Assembly (NCBI GenBank): GCA_016714985.1
Contig: JADKBS010000008.1
Coordinates: 62,001 to 126,000, forward strand
DNA length: 64,000 nucleotides
Origin: Saprospiraceae bacterium
Lineage (GTDB): Bacteria; Bacteroidota; Bacteroidia; Chitinophagales; Saprospiraceae
Reading direction: 5' to 3'
Shown here: one piece after another, positions 10,174 to 19,007 of the stretch
Numbering within the stretch: the stretch's first letter is position 1
How the letters are laid out: every line of letters begins with the position of its first letter
Position numbers and translations under genes: made by a program
The notes under the pieces: model-generated
The model's input: the letters and a program-made list of their open reading frames with translations, nothing else
The model's database searches: none
What the model was told of the DNA's origin: nothing

Positions 10174-12126
10174 ATGAAATCCGAAATAGTCCGCCCCTTT
10201 GCTGTCATGCTTTTCGCAATGATTTCCGGCCAGTGCCTGGTAGCCCAATCTTGCTGCGACGAAGACAACTCGACCACGCTTTGCTTTCTTTCCACCTTTG
10301 AATTCTGCCCTTCAAACGATCCGTATTGTTTTTCCTATTCTTTGGATGGCAATTTCATGGAGCCAGGGCTTACCCAAAAACTGAACAATCCAGCCCATTA
10401 TGGCCAAAATGGGGTTGTTTCCTGCAACATGGAACTGGTGCAATTGAACACGCCTGTGACTGTCCAGTCCATCTACGACCAAGGTTGCGATATCGTTTTT
10501 ACAGGCTCACTGGCCTACGACCCTGTCACTTTCAGCGAAGATGCCACGGTAAGCTATTTCCCACCAGAAATCCTGGATGCCATCTATGACTGGTCGTTGG
10601 AATGCGACAACAATTTGGCGATCATTTCCCAAGGGGAAACCACCCGATGGGGCTACACCCTTGAGAACGCCAACGAGAACCCCAATACCCCCCTTGCTGG
10701 CACTTCGCTAGCCTCCATCTTTGACGGCCCATTCGGCACCATCAATTCTTTCAACCAAGGTGGTTCCTTCCAAGGAGTGTTTACGGGTACGCCAAGCACT
10801 GGTTTTGAGATACTGGCAAAGGACGCATTTGGAAGGCCAACTGTAGCTTTGGACTTGGCCACCAACGACCTCGTGACCGGCGATATCGGCATCTATTGCA
10901 CCGGCCCCGGCGATGTCTCTACCGGCCCCAGCATCGTAACGAACAACGACATACTGGCTTGCAACATCTTTGCCCTTGCCTGCCTATTGGCGGATGAAGC
11001 CCTGAGGACCAACCTGTTGGTGGAGTTATGCCCAAACGAAACCACCATTTTGCCCAATGGGCAAATTATCCAGTACAACGAATTGGGCGTTTACACTGAC
11101 ACCCTAACCGCTTTCCAAGGCTGTGATTCCATCGTCACGACCATTGTAGTTGCGGAGCAAATCGAAGACACTGTGCTCGGCAACAAGCGCTGCAACGGCG
11201 ACGGTTACAGCGTTACCGTGAACGGCAACGTCTATGACCAAGCGAATCCCAACGGCGAGGAAATGTTCATCACCCCCGGCGGCTGCGATTCCACAGTGGT
11301 CATTGCCCTGCAATTCAACCCGCACACGGCAGCCAGCATCAGTCCCGTGCTTTGTCCCGGCGAGGTCATCCCATTGGCCATTGGCGGACAGGCCGACGCA
11401 CCGGGCATTTATGTGGATTCATTGGTGAACTTCAACGGCTGCGATTCCATCCTGACCATCAACCTCGATTATTACCACAACGACACCACGAATCTCGTTG
11501 AGATACTATGCCCCACGGATTCCGTCAACATTGGCGGCACCTTCTACCAAGCCGGGGAGCAGGCCGTTTTTGTCGCCTCGAATGTTTTCGGCTGCGACTC
11601 GCTCGTCATCACCGATTTGTTGTCGTATCCCTCGCCCAATGCCAGTATTGACAGCGAGGTGAACGTGACCAACAGCGACCGTACGCAGTTCAGCAATAAC
11701 ATCCCCCCGGACTACCGGATAAAATGGCTGGAAGGCGGGGAACTCAGTTGCGACACCTGCGCCAATCCCATCATCTTGCCCAACGACGGCATACCCGCCT
11801 TCCACCTGACGCTCTCCGATGAGTTCGGCTGCCGCTGGGACTATGAGATTTTGGCCAATTATATTTGCAATACGTACCTGCCCAACGTTTTCTCACCGAA
11901 CGGCGACGGCATCAACGACGAGTTCAACCGCTTCTCGTCGGGCTGCCCACCACAGGTTTATCACCTCCACATTTTCGACCGGTGGGGCGAGGAGGTTTTC
12001 TATACCAACAATACCAAGCAGGGATGGGATGGAAGTTTCAAGGGGGAACCCGCCTCACAGGGCGTTTACGCTTACCTCTTGGTGGTGGAAGAATATGGTG
12101 AGAAAAACAGTTCGCTGGTGAGGTGA
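10174..12126 (+). CDS. Secreted protein with gliding-motility-associated (T9SS type B) C-terminal domain
   Basis: 650 residues. A signal peptide (about 1-24, ending LVAQS) is followed by a Cys-containing region without a family I recognise, then three or more short repeats around FNGCDSILTIN / GCDSIV motifs typical of large Bacteroidota surface proteins. The last 85 residues are the gliding-motility-associated C-terminal domain: YLPNVFSPNGDGINDEF, then HIFDRWGEEVF and GWDGSFKG. This domain routes cargo through the T9SS to the cell surface or medium. It has its own promoter motif, and the 94-bp gap to the next gene allows co-transcription. The role beyond being an exported surface protein is unknown. 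Confidence 0.85.
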   Translation: MKSEIVRPFAVMLFAMISGQCLVAQSCCDEDNSTTLCFLSTFEFCPSNDPYCFSYSLDGNFMEPGLTQKLNNPAHYGQNGVVSCNMELVQLNTPVTVQSIYDQGCDIVFTGSLAYDPVTFSEDATVSYFPPEILDAIYDWSLECDNNLAIISQGETTRWGYTLENANENPNTPLAGTSLASIFDGPFGTINSFNQGGSFQGVFTGTPSTGFEILAKDAFGRPTVALDLATNDLVTGDIGIYCTGPGDVSTGPSIVTNNDILACNIFALACLLADEALRTNLLVELCPNETTILPNGQIIQYNELGVYTDTLTAFQGCDSIVTTIVVAEQIEDTVLGNKRCNGDGYSVTVNGNVYDQANPNGEEMFITPGGCDSTVVIALQFNPHTAASISPVLCPGEVIPLAIGGQADAPGIYVDSLVNFNGCDSILTINLDYYHNDTTNLVEILCPTDSVNIGGTFYQAGEQAVFVASNVFGCDSLVITDLLSYPSPNASIDSEVNVTNSDRTQFSNNIPPDYRIKWLEGGELSCDTCANPIILPNDGIPAFHLTLSDEFGCRWDYEILANYICNTYLPNVFSPNGDGINDEFNRFSSGCPPQVYHLHIFDRWGEEVFYTNNTKQGWDGSFKGEPASQGVYAYLLVVEEYGEKNSSLVR

Positions 12127-12220
12127 TTTTGGTGCGGTAAAAGGTGATGGGTTCCAGTTTATCCTCTTATTTTGTCTCGGCAATTGCCGCCAAACGGTTT
12201 CATCGTTCAAAATCAACCTT

Positions 12221-13828
12221 ATGAAAAATCGCTTCTTATCCAGCCTCTTTGGCCTATCCTGCTCCGCAATGCTCGTTGCCCAAACCCAACCGCTCACCAC
12301 GCAGAGCATTTCCGTTTTCAAAAACGGGCAGGCATTTTATATCAAAAACGGCACGCTCAAGCCCAACAGCGGCAAGTTCCTGCTGCCCGACCCAGCGCCG
12401 CAGGCACTTTACGGCACGCTTTGGTTCAACTCACCAGACGGCAGCCTGAGCCGTGTGGCCAGCTACCCCGACACCTTGCGGGAGCAAAAAACCGAGGCTG
12501 CCATTGCGGTTTGGGATTTGCTGCGCAACAATATAGGGAAAACGGCAACGGGCTTCGTGGACGACAAGAACACGGTGTCGGGCAAAATCATCAGCGTCAG
12601 CCCGATATACACAGACAAAAAAGGGGAACAGTTTTTTGGGCCAGAAAGCCTCGTCACCTTGCAGTCTCAGGTGTCGGCAGGCTGGACGACCATTGCAGCC
12701 AGGCAGATACGCTACGTGACGTTTAACGAAAAGCCGACCCTCGACGTTTCCATGCCCAAGGTGACGCCCCGCCACTTGATTGAACTCACGTTCAACAACA
12801 AGAAAGCCGAGCAGCCCTTCGACATGATGTACCTGGCCAACGGCCTTAATTGGGCACCTGAATACCTCCTCGAGCTGACGGGGGATAAGGCTGGCACACT
12901 CAGCCTACAAGGAGAGGTAGCCAATGACGCTGAGGATATTGTGAACACGAACCTGAACCTCGTGGTGGGGGTTCCGAATTTTGCCTATGCCAACCAAAAA
13001 GCCTATCTCGTTGATTTTCTGAACGCAATCACGCCATTCCTACAGAACGAAAGGTACAACGCCAATTTTGTTTCCAATTCCTTGATGGCGCAGCAAGTGG
13101 CTTACAGCAGTGATTCTTTTGCACCCGTCGCCGTCGAAGAACCCGAAGGCAGCCGCAACGAAGACCTGTTTTTTTACAACCTTAAAAACTTCTCATTGCC
13201 AAAAGGTGGCCGCTCCATTCAGCCCATTTTCAAAGAGAAAGTGGACGTGGCGCATGTCTATGAATGCCAGTTGCCCGGCAACAACGACAACGACCGCTAT
13301 TTCGAGCAGGACTACCTGTTTGCACCGCAAGTCAACAAGGTCTATCACACCCTGCGCCTTGAAAACAAGACCACGCAGCCTTGGACCACCGCCCCCATGT
13401 TTGTGTTGAACGCCCAAGGAGAGCGCCGTCCCATCAGCCAAGACCTATTGAAATACACGCCTGTAGGCGGAAAATCCTATGTAAAATTGACCGAGGCATT
13501 GGAGGTAAAAGTGGAACAGGCCGAGCGGGAAACCAAACGGGAAGCTGAGGCATATACCGATAAACGCAATGGCATCGTCTTCGATTTGGTGCAGGTGGAA
13601 GGTAAGGTGAAGGTGAAAAACTTTCAGGGCAAGGCGCTCGACCTCCGCATACAGCGAACCATATACGGGACACTGAAAAAGTCAAGCGTGGACTGGCAAA
13701 AAGAAGAGGTCATCAACCCGAACAACCCCAGAAACCGCAGGACGAACGTCTGCTGGGAAACGCCCATCAAAGCGAGCAGCGAATTGGAGATTGTTTATAC
13801 GTATGAGGTGTATGTGCCGGCATTTTGA
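12221..13828 (+). CDS. Secreted DUF4139-like (mucoidy-inhibitor-A-related) protein
   Basis: 535 residues with a signal peptide (about 1-20, ending LVAQ). The middle contains a block typical of DUF4139 / MuiA-related proteins: ANGLNWAPEYLLEL (about 205) followed by a NDAEDIVNTNLNLVVGVPNF segment. The C-terminal half is beta-rich and ends with a basic-acidic stretch rich in E and K (about residues 425-460). MuiA-like proteins are poorly characterised, so no enzymatic role is assigned. It follows the T9SS cargo gene on the same strand, and the two may be co-transcribed. The family assignment rests on the one conserved block and is moderate. Confidence 0.6.
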   Translation: MKNRFLSSLFGLSCSAMLVAQTQPLTTQSISVFKNGQAFYIKNGTLKPNSGKFLLPDPAPQALYGTLWFNSPDGSLSRVASYPDTLREQKTEAAIAVWDLLRNNIGKTATGFVDDKNTVSGKIISVSPIYTDKKGEQFFGPESLVTLQSQVSAGWTTIAARQIRYVTFNEKPTLDVSMPKVTPRHLIELTFNNKKAEQPFDMMYLANGLNWAPEYLLELTGDKAGTLSLQGEVANDAEDIVNTNLNLVVGVPNFAYANQKAYLVDFLNAITPFLQNERYNANFVSNSLMAQQVAYSSDSFAPVAVEEPEGSRNEDLFFYNLKNFSLPKGGRSIQPIFKEKVDVAHVYECQLPGNNDNDRYFEQDYLFAPQVNKVYHTLRLENKTTQPWTTAPMFVLNAQGERRPISQDLLKYTPVGGKSYVKLTEALEVKVEQAERETKREAEAYTDKRNGIVFDLVQVEGKVKVKNFQGKALDLRIQRTIYGTLKKSSVDWQKEEVINPNNPRNRRTNVCWETPIKASSELEIVYTYEVYVPAF

Positions 13829-13855
13829 GGGATATTCTTTTTCTGCGTTTATCTT

Positions 13856-13863
13856 TATGTTTG
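13856..13863 (+). promoter_or_regulatory. Promoter TTG-N18-TATGTTTG
   Basis: Exact TAnnTTTG -7 element, with a TTTTG block ending at 13837 at the proper spacing. It lies 20 bp before the nuclease start. Confidence 0.55.
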
Positions 13864-13882
13864 CACTCATCAAGCACTAAAC

Positions 13883-14886
13883 ATGACCAACGAACTGCAC
13901 CACCAATTCGAGGAAATAGCCGCCCTCATAAAGGCAGCCCGCTCAAAGGCTTTTTACGAGGTAAACCGCAGGGTCATCGAGCTTTATTGGGAAGTCGGGA
14001 AACGTATTTCAGCACGAGTGGCCTATGGCGGCTGGGGTAAAAATGTGGTAACGGAATTGGCTGACTTTATCAATATCCAAGCACCAGCCAAGGCTGGTTT
14101 TTCCGCCAGAAACCTCTGGCGTATGAAGCAGTTTTACGAAACATACAAAGACAATGAATTTCTGTCACCACTGGTGACAGAAATTAGTTGGACAAACAAT
14201 TTGCTGATACTTTCTGGTACAAAGTCAAACGAGGAAAAGGAGTTTTACCTGCGGCTTTGCAAGCGGGAGCATTACAGCAAGCGGGAATTGGAAAGGCAGC
14301 TTTCGAGCGGACTGTTTGAAAGAGTAGCGCTTTCGCAAAAAGGAAACTACCCGGAAATCCTACCAGGCAAGGATTTGAAGGCTTTTGGCTTTCGGGACGC
14401 CTACCTGCTGGATTTTCTCAAGTTGCCAGAAGGGCATTCCGAGAAGGACCTTCGGAAAAGCATATTGAGAGATTTTAAAACTTCGTACTCGAATTTGGAA
14501 AAGACTTTATCCTGATTGGCGAAGAGTTTCCGGTGCAGGTTGGCAAAGATGATTTTTTTATTGACCTACTTTTTTTTCACCGTGAACTATGCTGCTTCGT
14601 TCCTTTCGATTTAAAAATTGACCGATTCAAGCCGGAATACGTCGGCAAAATGGACTTTTATTTGGAAGCACTGGATAGGGACTACAAAAAGCCGCACGAA
14701 AACCCCAGCGTCGGGGTACTGCTTTGCAAGGAAAAAGATGACGAAATCGTGGAAATCGCCTTAAGCCGCAGCCTCTCACCCACCATGATTGCCACTTATG
14801 AAACACACCTGATTGACAAGGCGCTGCTGCGCAATAAACTGCATGAATTTTATGAAATTTCACTATTGGGCGAGGGCGAAATATAA
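13883..14886 (+). CDS. DUF1016 / YhcG-family PDDEXK nuclease (one frameshift)
   Basis: Repaired length is about 334 residues, normal for the family. The N-terminal DUF1016 domain has the typical RRVIELYWEVGKRI and GFSARNLWRMKQFYETY segments and an LLIL block. The C-terminal PDDEXK-like domain shows DDFFIDLLFFHRELCCFV and a DLKIDRFKPEYVGKMDFYL core, where the D and DLK residues match the nuclease motif. The frame slips by one base in a TTTTAAAA run at about 14472-14480. Reading on in the next frame restores FVLEFGKDFILIGEEFPVQ, so a single missing base is likely, probably a sequencing error. The family is linked to mobile elements and DNA recombination or restriction, but its role is not firmly established. 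Confidence 0.85.
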
Positions 14887-14948
14887 TTCATGATTTTCCG
14901 GGAGGGCTAAAACCTATAGCCGTTGAGCGTACCAAATTTCGGGCAACA

Positions 14949-15764
14949 TCAACCTGTCCTGACCTTACCCCCTTCCCCAAAAAACGCCGAGGCATGCCCA
15001 TCAAAATCCTCCGTGGCCCCTGTTGTATGAAAATCCCGAAGGCCTTGCTTTGAAAGCCGCATCTCCATATCGGGGTGGCGCTGGAGGTAGTCGGCGAGGC
15101 TGTGCGCCACAATTCCGCCTTGCGAGACGATGTTGATTTCCTTCGGTAAAAACTGCCGGATAACGGGTTCCAGCAATGGGTAGTGCGTGCAGGCCAGCAG
15201 CAGGGTGTCAATACCGGGCGAGGCAGTAAGCAGCTCGTCGAGGTATTTTTTCACGAAAAATTCGGTGCCGGGGCCAGCCAGTTCGCCGTTTTCTACCAGC
15301 GGCACCCACATCGGGCAGGCTTGCTGCGATACCTCGATTGCTGGGAAAAACTTGCCAATTTCAATTAAATAGGACTCCGAGCGCACCGTGCCCACCGTGC
15401 CGAGCACCCCGATTTTTTTGGTTTTGGAAAAATTGCCGATGACCTCCGCCGTAGGCCGTATGACGCCCAACACCCGGCGGTCGGGGGCGATTTTCGGCAG
15501 CGCCAACTGCTGGATATTGCGCAGCGCCTTGGCCGAGGCCGTGTTGCAGGCAAGAATGACGAGCGGGCAGCCTTGTGCGAACAGGTACTGCACGCACTCC
15601 AAAGTATAGTGGTAAATCGTTTCGAAATCCCGTGGGCCATAGGGCGAGCGGGCGTTGTCGCCAAGGTAGCGATAGTCGTATTGCGGGAGCAACTGAACGA
15701 TTTCACGCAGGACCGTGAGTCCGCCGTAGCCGGAGTCGAAAATGCCAATGGGTGTTGGGTTCAT
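14949..15764 (-). CDS. murI: Glutamate racemase
   Basis: 271 residues. It interconverts L- and D-glutamate in the cytoplasm to supply D-Glu for peptidoglycan. Family motifs: IGIFDSGYGGLTVLRE (6-21), LGDNARSPYG (34-43), the first catalytic cysteine in ACNTAS (Cys73) and the second in LACTHYPLLEP (Cys192). Both active-site cysteines and the N-terminal Asp10/Ser11 are present, and the gene is intact. A TACCTTTG promoter element sits only 5 bp before the ATG, so the transcript should have a very short or absent leader. It is convergent with the DUF1016 nuclease gene. Confidence 0.96.
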   Translation of the reverse strand: MNPTPIGIFDSGYGGLTVLREIVQLLPQYDYRYLGDNARSPYGPRDFETIYHYTLECVQYLFAQGCPLVILACNTASAKALRNIQQLALPKIAPDRRVLGVIRPTAEVIGNFSKTKKIGVLGTVGTVRSESYLIEIGKFFPAIEVSQQACPMWVPLVENGELAGPGTEFFVKKYLDELLTASPGIDTLLLACTHYPLLEPVIRQFLPKEINIVSQGGIVAHSLADYLQRHPDMEMRLSKQGLRDFHTTGATEDFDGHASAFFGEGGKVRTG

Positions 15765-15768
15765 GGTG

Positions 15769-15776
15769 CAAAGGTA
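15769..15776 (-). promoter_or_regulatory. Promoter -7 element TACCTTTG for murI
   Basis: Exact TAnnTTTG match immediately upstream of the murI ATG, implying an almost leaderless transcript. Confidence 0.55.
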
Positions 15777-15778
15777 AG

Positions 15779-15838
15779 AAGGAGAGTGAGAGATTGAGAG
15801 AGTGAGAGAGTGAGAGGGGTGAGAGAGATTGAGGGAGC
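15779..15838. repeat. GAGAGTGAGAGA iterated-word repeat
   Basis: A short purine-rich stretch built from GTGAGAGA/GATTGAGA words. The same words recur at 42567-42692. Confidence 0.7.
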
Positions 15839-15911
15839 GGTTGATGGGCTTGGTAGAATTTTTAGTGGTGGTATTCCGCTAAAGCATAGCTTCGTGGCTC
15901 AATTTACTTCA

Positions 15912-16271
15912 ATGAAAAACTTGTTATTTGCGCTGCTATTCCTTGTCGTTGCTTGCAACTCGAACCGCCAAGAGCCAATGGTGGGTGGGCCGTGCAGCTA
16001 CGAAACCACCTACCATCCGGCCAAAGTCATTGATTTTAATACTTCGCTCATGGACGCACTTTTCGAGGTCAATTTCCACGGCAAGGCGGACACGTTGGGC
16101 TACCATGAACTGAACAATGCCTACCTTACGCCGGAACAGGTCGTGGAAACTGGTTTTTCGGTTGGCAAAACCTTCCAACTGGCAATGGACGACATCAAAA
16201 CAGGCACCTGCACCCCGGTCATCCTGCGGCTGGAACTTGTGCCTTTTGACAGCACCGCTATTGCCAAATGA
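15912..16271 (+). CDS. Small lipoprotein, first gene of ABC operon
   Basis: 119 residues from the ATG at 15912, which gives a clean lipoprotein signal (MKNLLFALLFLVVAC, lipid Cys15). Upstream codons in the same frame are word-repeat DNA, so I exclude them. The mature part is short with two further cysteines and has no family I recognise. Its stop overlaps the permease start in an ATGA, so it is translationally coupled to the ABC transporter genes. It may be an accessory lipoprotein of that system (inference from position only). Confidence 0.75.
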   Translation: MKNLLFALLFLVVACNSNRQEPMVGGPCSYETTYHPAKVIDFNTSLMDALFEVNFHGKADTLGYHELNNAYLTPEQVVETGFSVGKTFQLAMDDIKTGTCTPVILRLELVPFDSTAIAK

Positions 16272-17194
16272 ACCCCATACGCCATTATTTCCAACTGCAA
16301 TTCACCTTGCTGAACCGGCATATCAGCGAGTTCGGGCTAGTGCCTTGGCTGGGGTATCTGCTATCCATCCTGCTCTTTTCGGGGCTTTCGTTTTTCCTTT
16401 ATTACAGGACGGAATATGCGCCGTACCTGCTCGTATTCGGGGCATTTAGTGCTGTGCTAAACATGGGCGAACGCACTCGAAACGATTTCCTTAAATCCAT
16501 TTTCAAATCAGAAGAATATAGGAAAATAAGGCTGTTTGAAAACGGTATAATTGCCATACCTTTTATAATTATTTTATTGGTAAAAGGCGATTATTGGATG
16601 GCGCTCGCAACGGCAGCGGGCAGCATATTGATGGCTTTTGTGCAGTTTGGCCGCAGCAGCAACTTCACCCTCCCTACCCCATTCCGCCGCTGGCCTTTTG
16701 AGTTTTCGATGGGCTTCAGAAAGACATTTTACTTTCATTTACTGGCTTATTTCCTGACTTTTATGGCCATATCGGTCGGCAATTTCAACCTCGGCGTCTT
16801 CTCGCTGGTATTGGTGTTCATGGTTTGCCTGACCTATTATTCTGAAGTGGAAGTGACTTATTATGTCTGGATTCATGCACAGCAACCAACATCATTTTTA
16901 TGGCTCAAAATAAAAACGGAATTGCTTTATTCCTCCATATTGTCATTGCCCGTCGCCATCACCCTTTGCTTTTTTAACCCAGGATATTGGCACATCATAT
17001 TGGCGTTCCAATTATTGGGATATGCCTATTTAAGCACCCTGATTTTAGCCAAGTATTCCGCCTTCCCGAGCAGTATGGGACTACCACAAAGCATCCTACT
17101 GGCGCTGTGCTTTACCATGCCGCCGCTGCTGTTGGTCGCAGCATGGCTTTTCTACCGACAATCCACCCGAAGGCTTCAACCAATCCTACCATGA
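16268..17194 (+). CDS. ABC-type transporter membrane subunit
   Basis: 308 residues with about six to seven hydrophobic helices (for example 22-45, 50-70, 95-125, 150-185, 220-240, 245-265, 275-295). There are no strong family motifs. The identification rests on topology and on tight coupling with the ATPase gene: the stop at 17192-17194 overlaps the next ATG. The overall layout resembles small exporters in which one permease pairs with one ATPase. The substrate is unknown. Confidence 0.75.
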   Translation: MNPIRHYFQLQFTLLNRHISEFGLVPWLGYLLSILLFSGLSFFLYYRTEYAPYLLVFGAFSAVLNMGERTRNDFLKSIFKSEEYRKIRLFENGIIAIPFIIILLVKGDYWMALATAAGSILMAFVQFGRSSNFTLPTPFRRWPFEFSMGFRKTFYFHLLAYFLTFMAISVGNFNLGVFSLVLVFMVCLTYYSEVEVTYYVWIHAQQPTSFLWLKIKTELLYSSILSLPVAITLCFFNPGYWHIILAFQLLGYAYLSTLILAKYSAFPSSMGLPQSILLALCFTMPPLLLVAAWLFYRQSTRRLQPILP

Positions 17195-17871
17195 TAAACA
17201 TCGAAAACCTATCAAAATCCTACGGTGGACACCAAGTCTTGAAAGGCATCAACCTCTCCCTGGCAGCGGGCCAAGTGCATGGCATCGTGGGCGAAAACGG
17301 TGCTGGCAAGACCACGCTCTTCAAGTGCATTGCCGGACTGGAAGACTACGAGGGCAGCATTCAAAGTGCATTTAATCCACTGAAAAACCACCTCGGCCTT
17401 TTGCCCACCGACCCGTTTTTTTTCTCAAAAATAACCGGACGGGAGTACCTCCTACTGCTTTGCAACGCCCGCCTATTGCCGCCCACCGACCTCGATGCCA
17501 AGAACATATTTGACCTTCCGCTGAACCAGTACGCCAGCACCTACTCTACCGGGATGAAGAAAAAACTGGCATTGACGGCCATTTTGTTGCAAAACAACGA
17601 GGTCTTCATCCTCGACGAGCCGTTCAACGGCGTGGACATCCATAGCAACATGGTCATCACGGAAATCATCCAAAAACTGCGCTCGTTGGGCAAGACGGTG
17701 CTGATTTCGTCCCATATTTTTTCCACCTTAAACGATACTTGCGATAGGATTTACCTGCTGAAAGAAGGCCTATTCGTCCGGCAGGCAGATAGGGATGGCT
17801 TCGGGGATTTGGAAGCGGAAATGCGGGCCTTCACGGTCGGGGACCGGGTTGCGAGGCTCGGTTTGGGCTGA
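17191..17871 (+). CDS. ABC transporter ATP-binding protein
   Basis: 226 residues from the ATG at 17191. Walker A is GENGAGKTTLFK (about 35-46), the signature region is YSTGMKKKLALTAIL (about 117-131, a degenerate LSGGQ), Walker B is VFILDEPFNGVD (about 139-150) and the switch His is in SSHIF. It is shorter than many ABC ATPases. It energises the adjacent membrane protein as the last gene of a three-gene operon (ATGA overlaps at both junctions). A longer reading with upstream codons in the same frame exists but overlaps the permease, so it is unlikely. Confidence 0.92.
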   Translation: MINIENLSKSYGGHQVLKGINLSLAAGQVHGIVGENGAGKTTLFKCIAGLEDYEGSIQSAFNPLKNHLGLLPTDPFFFSKITGREYLLLLCNARLLPPTDLDAKNIFDLPLNQYASTYSTGMKKKLALTAILLQNNEVFILDEPFNGVDIHSNMVITEIIQKLRSLGKTVLISSHIFSTLNDTCDRIYLLKEGLFVRQADRDGFGDLEAEMRAFTVGDRVARLGLG

Positions 17872-17904
17872 TTGCCTCAGAGCGGCCCCAATTATAAATC
17901 TTTT

Positions 17905-18035
17905 ATAACTACTTAGCAGGGGGTGTTTTTTGGGGAAAAATTTTCAATTTTTCCCAAAAAACACCCCAAAATGTGGGAGGAGAGAGAAAAAATGAAATTT
18001 TTTCTCTCTCCTCCCACACCCTCCTAAGCAGTTAC
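17905..18035 (+). mobile_element. MITE with 8-bp target duplication, copy 1 (131 bp)
   Basis: The terminal inverted repeats read ATAACTACTTAGCAG and GTAACTGCTTAGGAG (from the right end, complemented). Two hairpins lie inside: GGTGTTTTTT.../...AAAAAACACC and GTGGGAGGAGAGAG.../...CTCTCTCCTCCCAC. The element is flanked by an exact 8-bp direct repeat AATCTTTT (17897-17904 and 18036-18043). There is no coding capacity. Ends starting GTAA and 8-bp duplications are known traits of IS66-family elements, so an IS66-like transposase elsewhere in the genome may move it (inference). Confidence 0.85.
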
Positions 18036-18144
18036 AATCTTTTAATTGTTCCGCACGGGGGCGGTGTGGCAGCCCTGGTGGTTGGGCTTGGCAGCTTGGC
18101 GCTTTGGTCGAGAAAAAGGTCAGTATTGGGATTGCAAAGCAGCG

Positions 18145-18253
18145 AAGTGAATGATGAACAGCCTGTCCCGGCTTGTCGGGAATGAATTTGCAAGGCATTG
18201 ATTGACAAGTATTTGCAAATCCAATTGGTCTGACTTATTAATTCTACTTCACC
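18145..18253 (+). repeat. Dispersed repeat family C, copy B
   Basis: Shares TGATGAACAGCCTG, GCAAGGCATTGATT, ACAAGTATTTGCA and the TTATT-ATTC-ACTTCAC tail with copy C at 57336, and the last 70 bp with copy A at 2582 (opposite strand). It includes a small CCCGGCTTGTCGGG hairpin not seen in copy C. Confidence 0.75.
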
Positions 18254-18276
18254 AATAGGTTTTTTGCACTACAATA

Positions 18277-18954
18277 TTATTGAAAGCGAGACAACCGCCT
18301 TTTCCTTACAACCCTCAAAAAATTCTCCACTTCCCGCTCGCAACGCCAATGGTGCAGCGCTTCGCCCAAGGCCAAAACGACGGCCCCCAACCCGAGGGTT
18401 CCCCACCACAACCTATCTACAATAGCCTCAAGGTGCTCATAAAAATTGCGCACCACAAAGATTTGGACCAAAACCAATGCGGCTGCCACAAAGAAAAGAA
18501 GGATAGCCGCTGCCCTTGTCTGTCGCACCAGCCAGGGCCGCATGGTACGCAGGCATTTTTTCAAAAAGAGCGAAGCATCGGCATGGTCTGGGTTAATCCG
18601 CAGCAATTCCCGAAGGATGTACTCGGTTCGCTCTAGCTCCAATAGTTGGAAGCAGGATGCCGCTTTGCGGAACAGCATATACTGGAACACATCTTCGCCA
18701 TGAAACTCCTGCACGTTTTCTTGGATACTGGCTTCAATGACGGCATCGGCCATGAGGAGATGCCTTTGCCACGCCCCGATTTCGAAAAGGGCGTTCGTGT
18801 AGGCATTCATCAATTCAAAATACTCGTCGAAGTCCAAGCCCCGTATCTCGGTCTCGTTGGCTTCGTAAAAATGCACCAGCTTCCGCCACTCGCCCGGCTC
18901 GATGGCCCGGTAGTCACGGTACAGCTTGGAACGGTATGTTGATTGAGAATACAT
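18277..18954 (-). CDS. Membrane-anchored TPR-like protein of unknown function
   Basis: 225 residues from the ATG at 18954 (MYSQSTYRSKL). A TTG 57 bases further up would add residues encoded by intergenic word repeats, so I reject it. Residues about 20-135 are helical and TPR-like (a pair such as FRKAASCFQLLELERTEYIL then LLRINPDHADASLFLKK). Two hydrophobic helices follow (about 150-170 and 185-205), with a basic C-terminal tail (VVRKRRLSRFQ). This suggests an inner-membrane protein with a cytoplasmic helical-repeat domain. No named family is recognised. It lies downstream of the cyclase gene and is probably co-transcribed. Confidence 0.6.
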   Translation of the reverse strand: MYSQSTYRSKLYRDYRAIEPGEWRKLVHFYEANETEIRGLDFDEYFELMNAYTNALFEIGAWQRHLLMADAVIEASIQENVQEFHGEDVFQYMLFRKAASCFQLLELERTEYILRELLRINPDHADASLFLKKCLRTMRPWLVRQTRAAAILLFFVAAALVLVQIFVVRNFYEHLEAIVDRLWWGTLGLGAVVLALGEALHHWRCEREVENFLRVVRKRRLSRFQ

Positions 18955-19007
18955 TGACGGTTGACGGCCAACGGTTGACGGCTTACGGCGGGTATATCCG
19001 TCCACCG

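Noticed and set aside
17973..18185. Short plus-strand ORF overlapping the first MITE copy.
   Set aside because: It runs through the MITE hairpin and repeat family C, which are not coding elsewhere.
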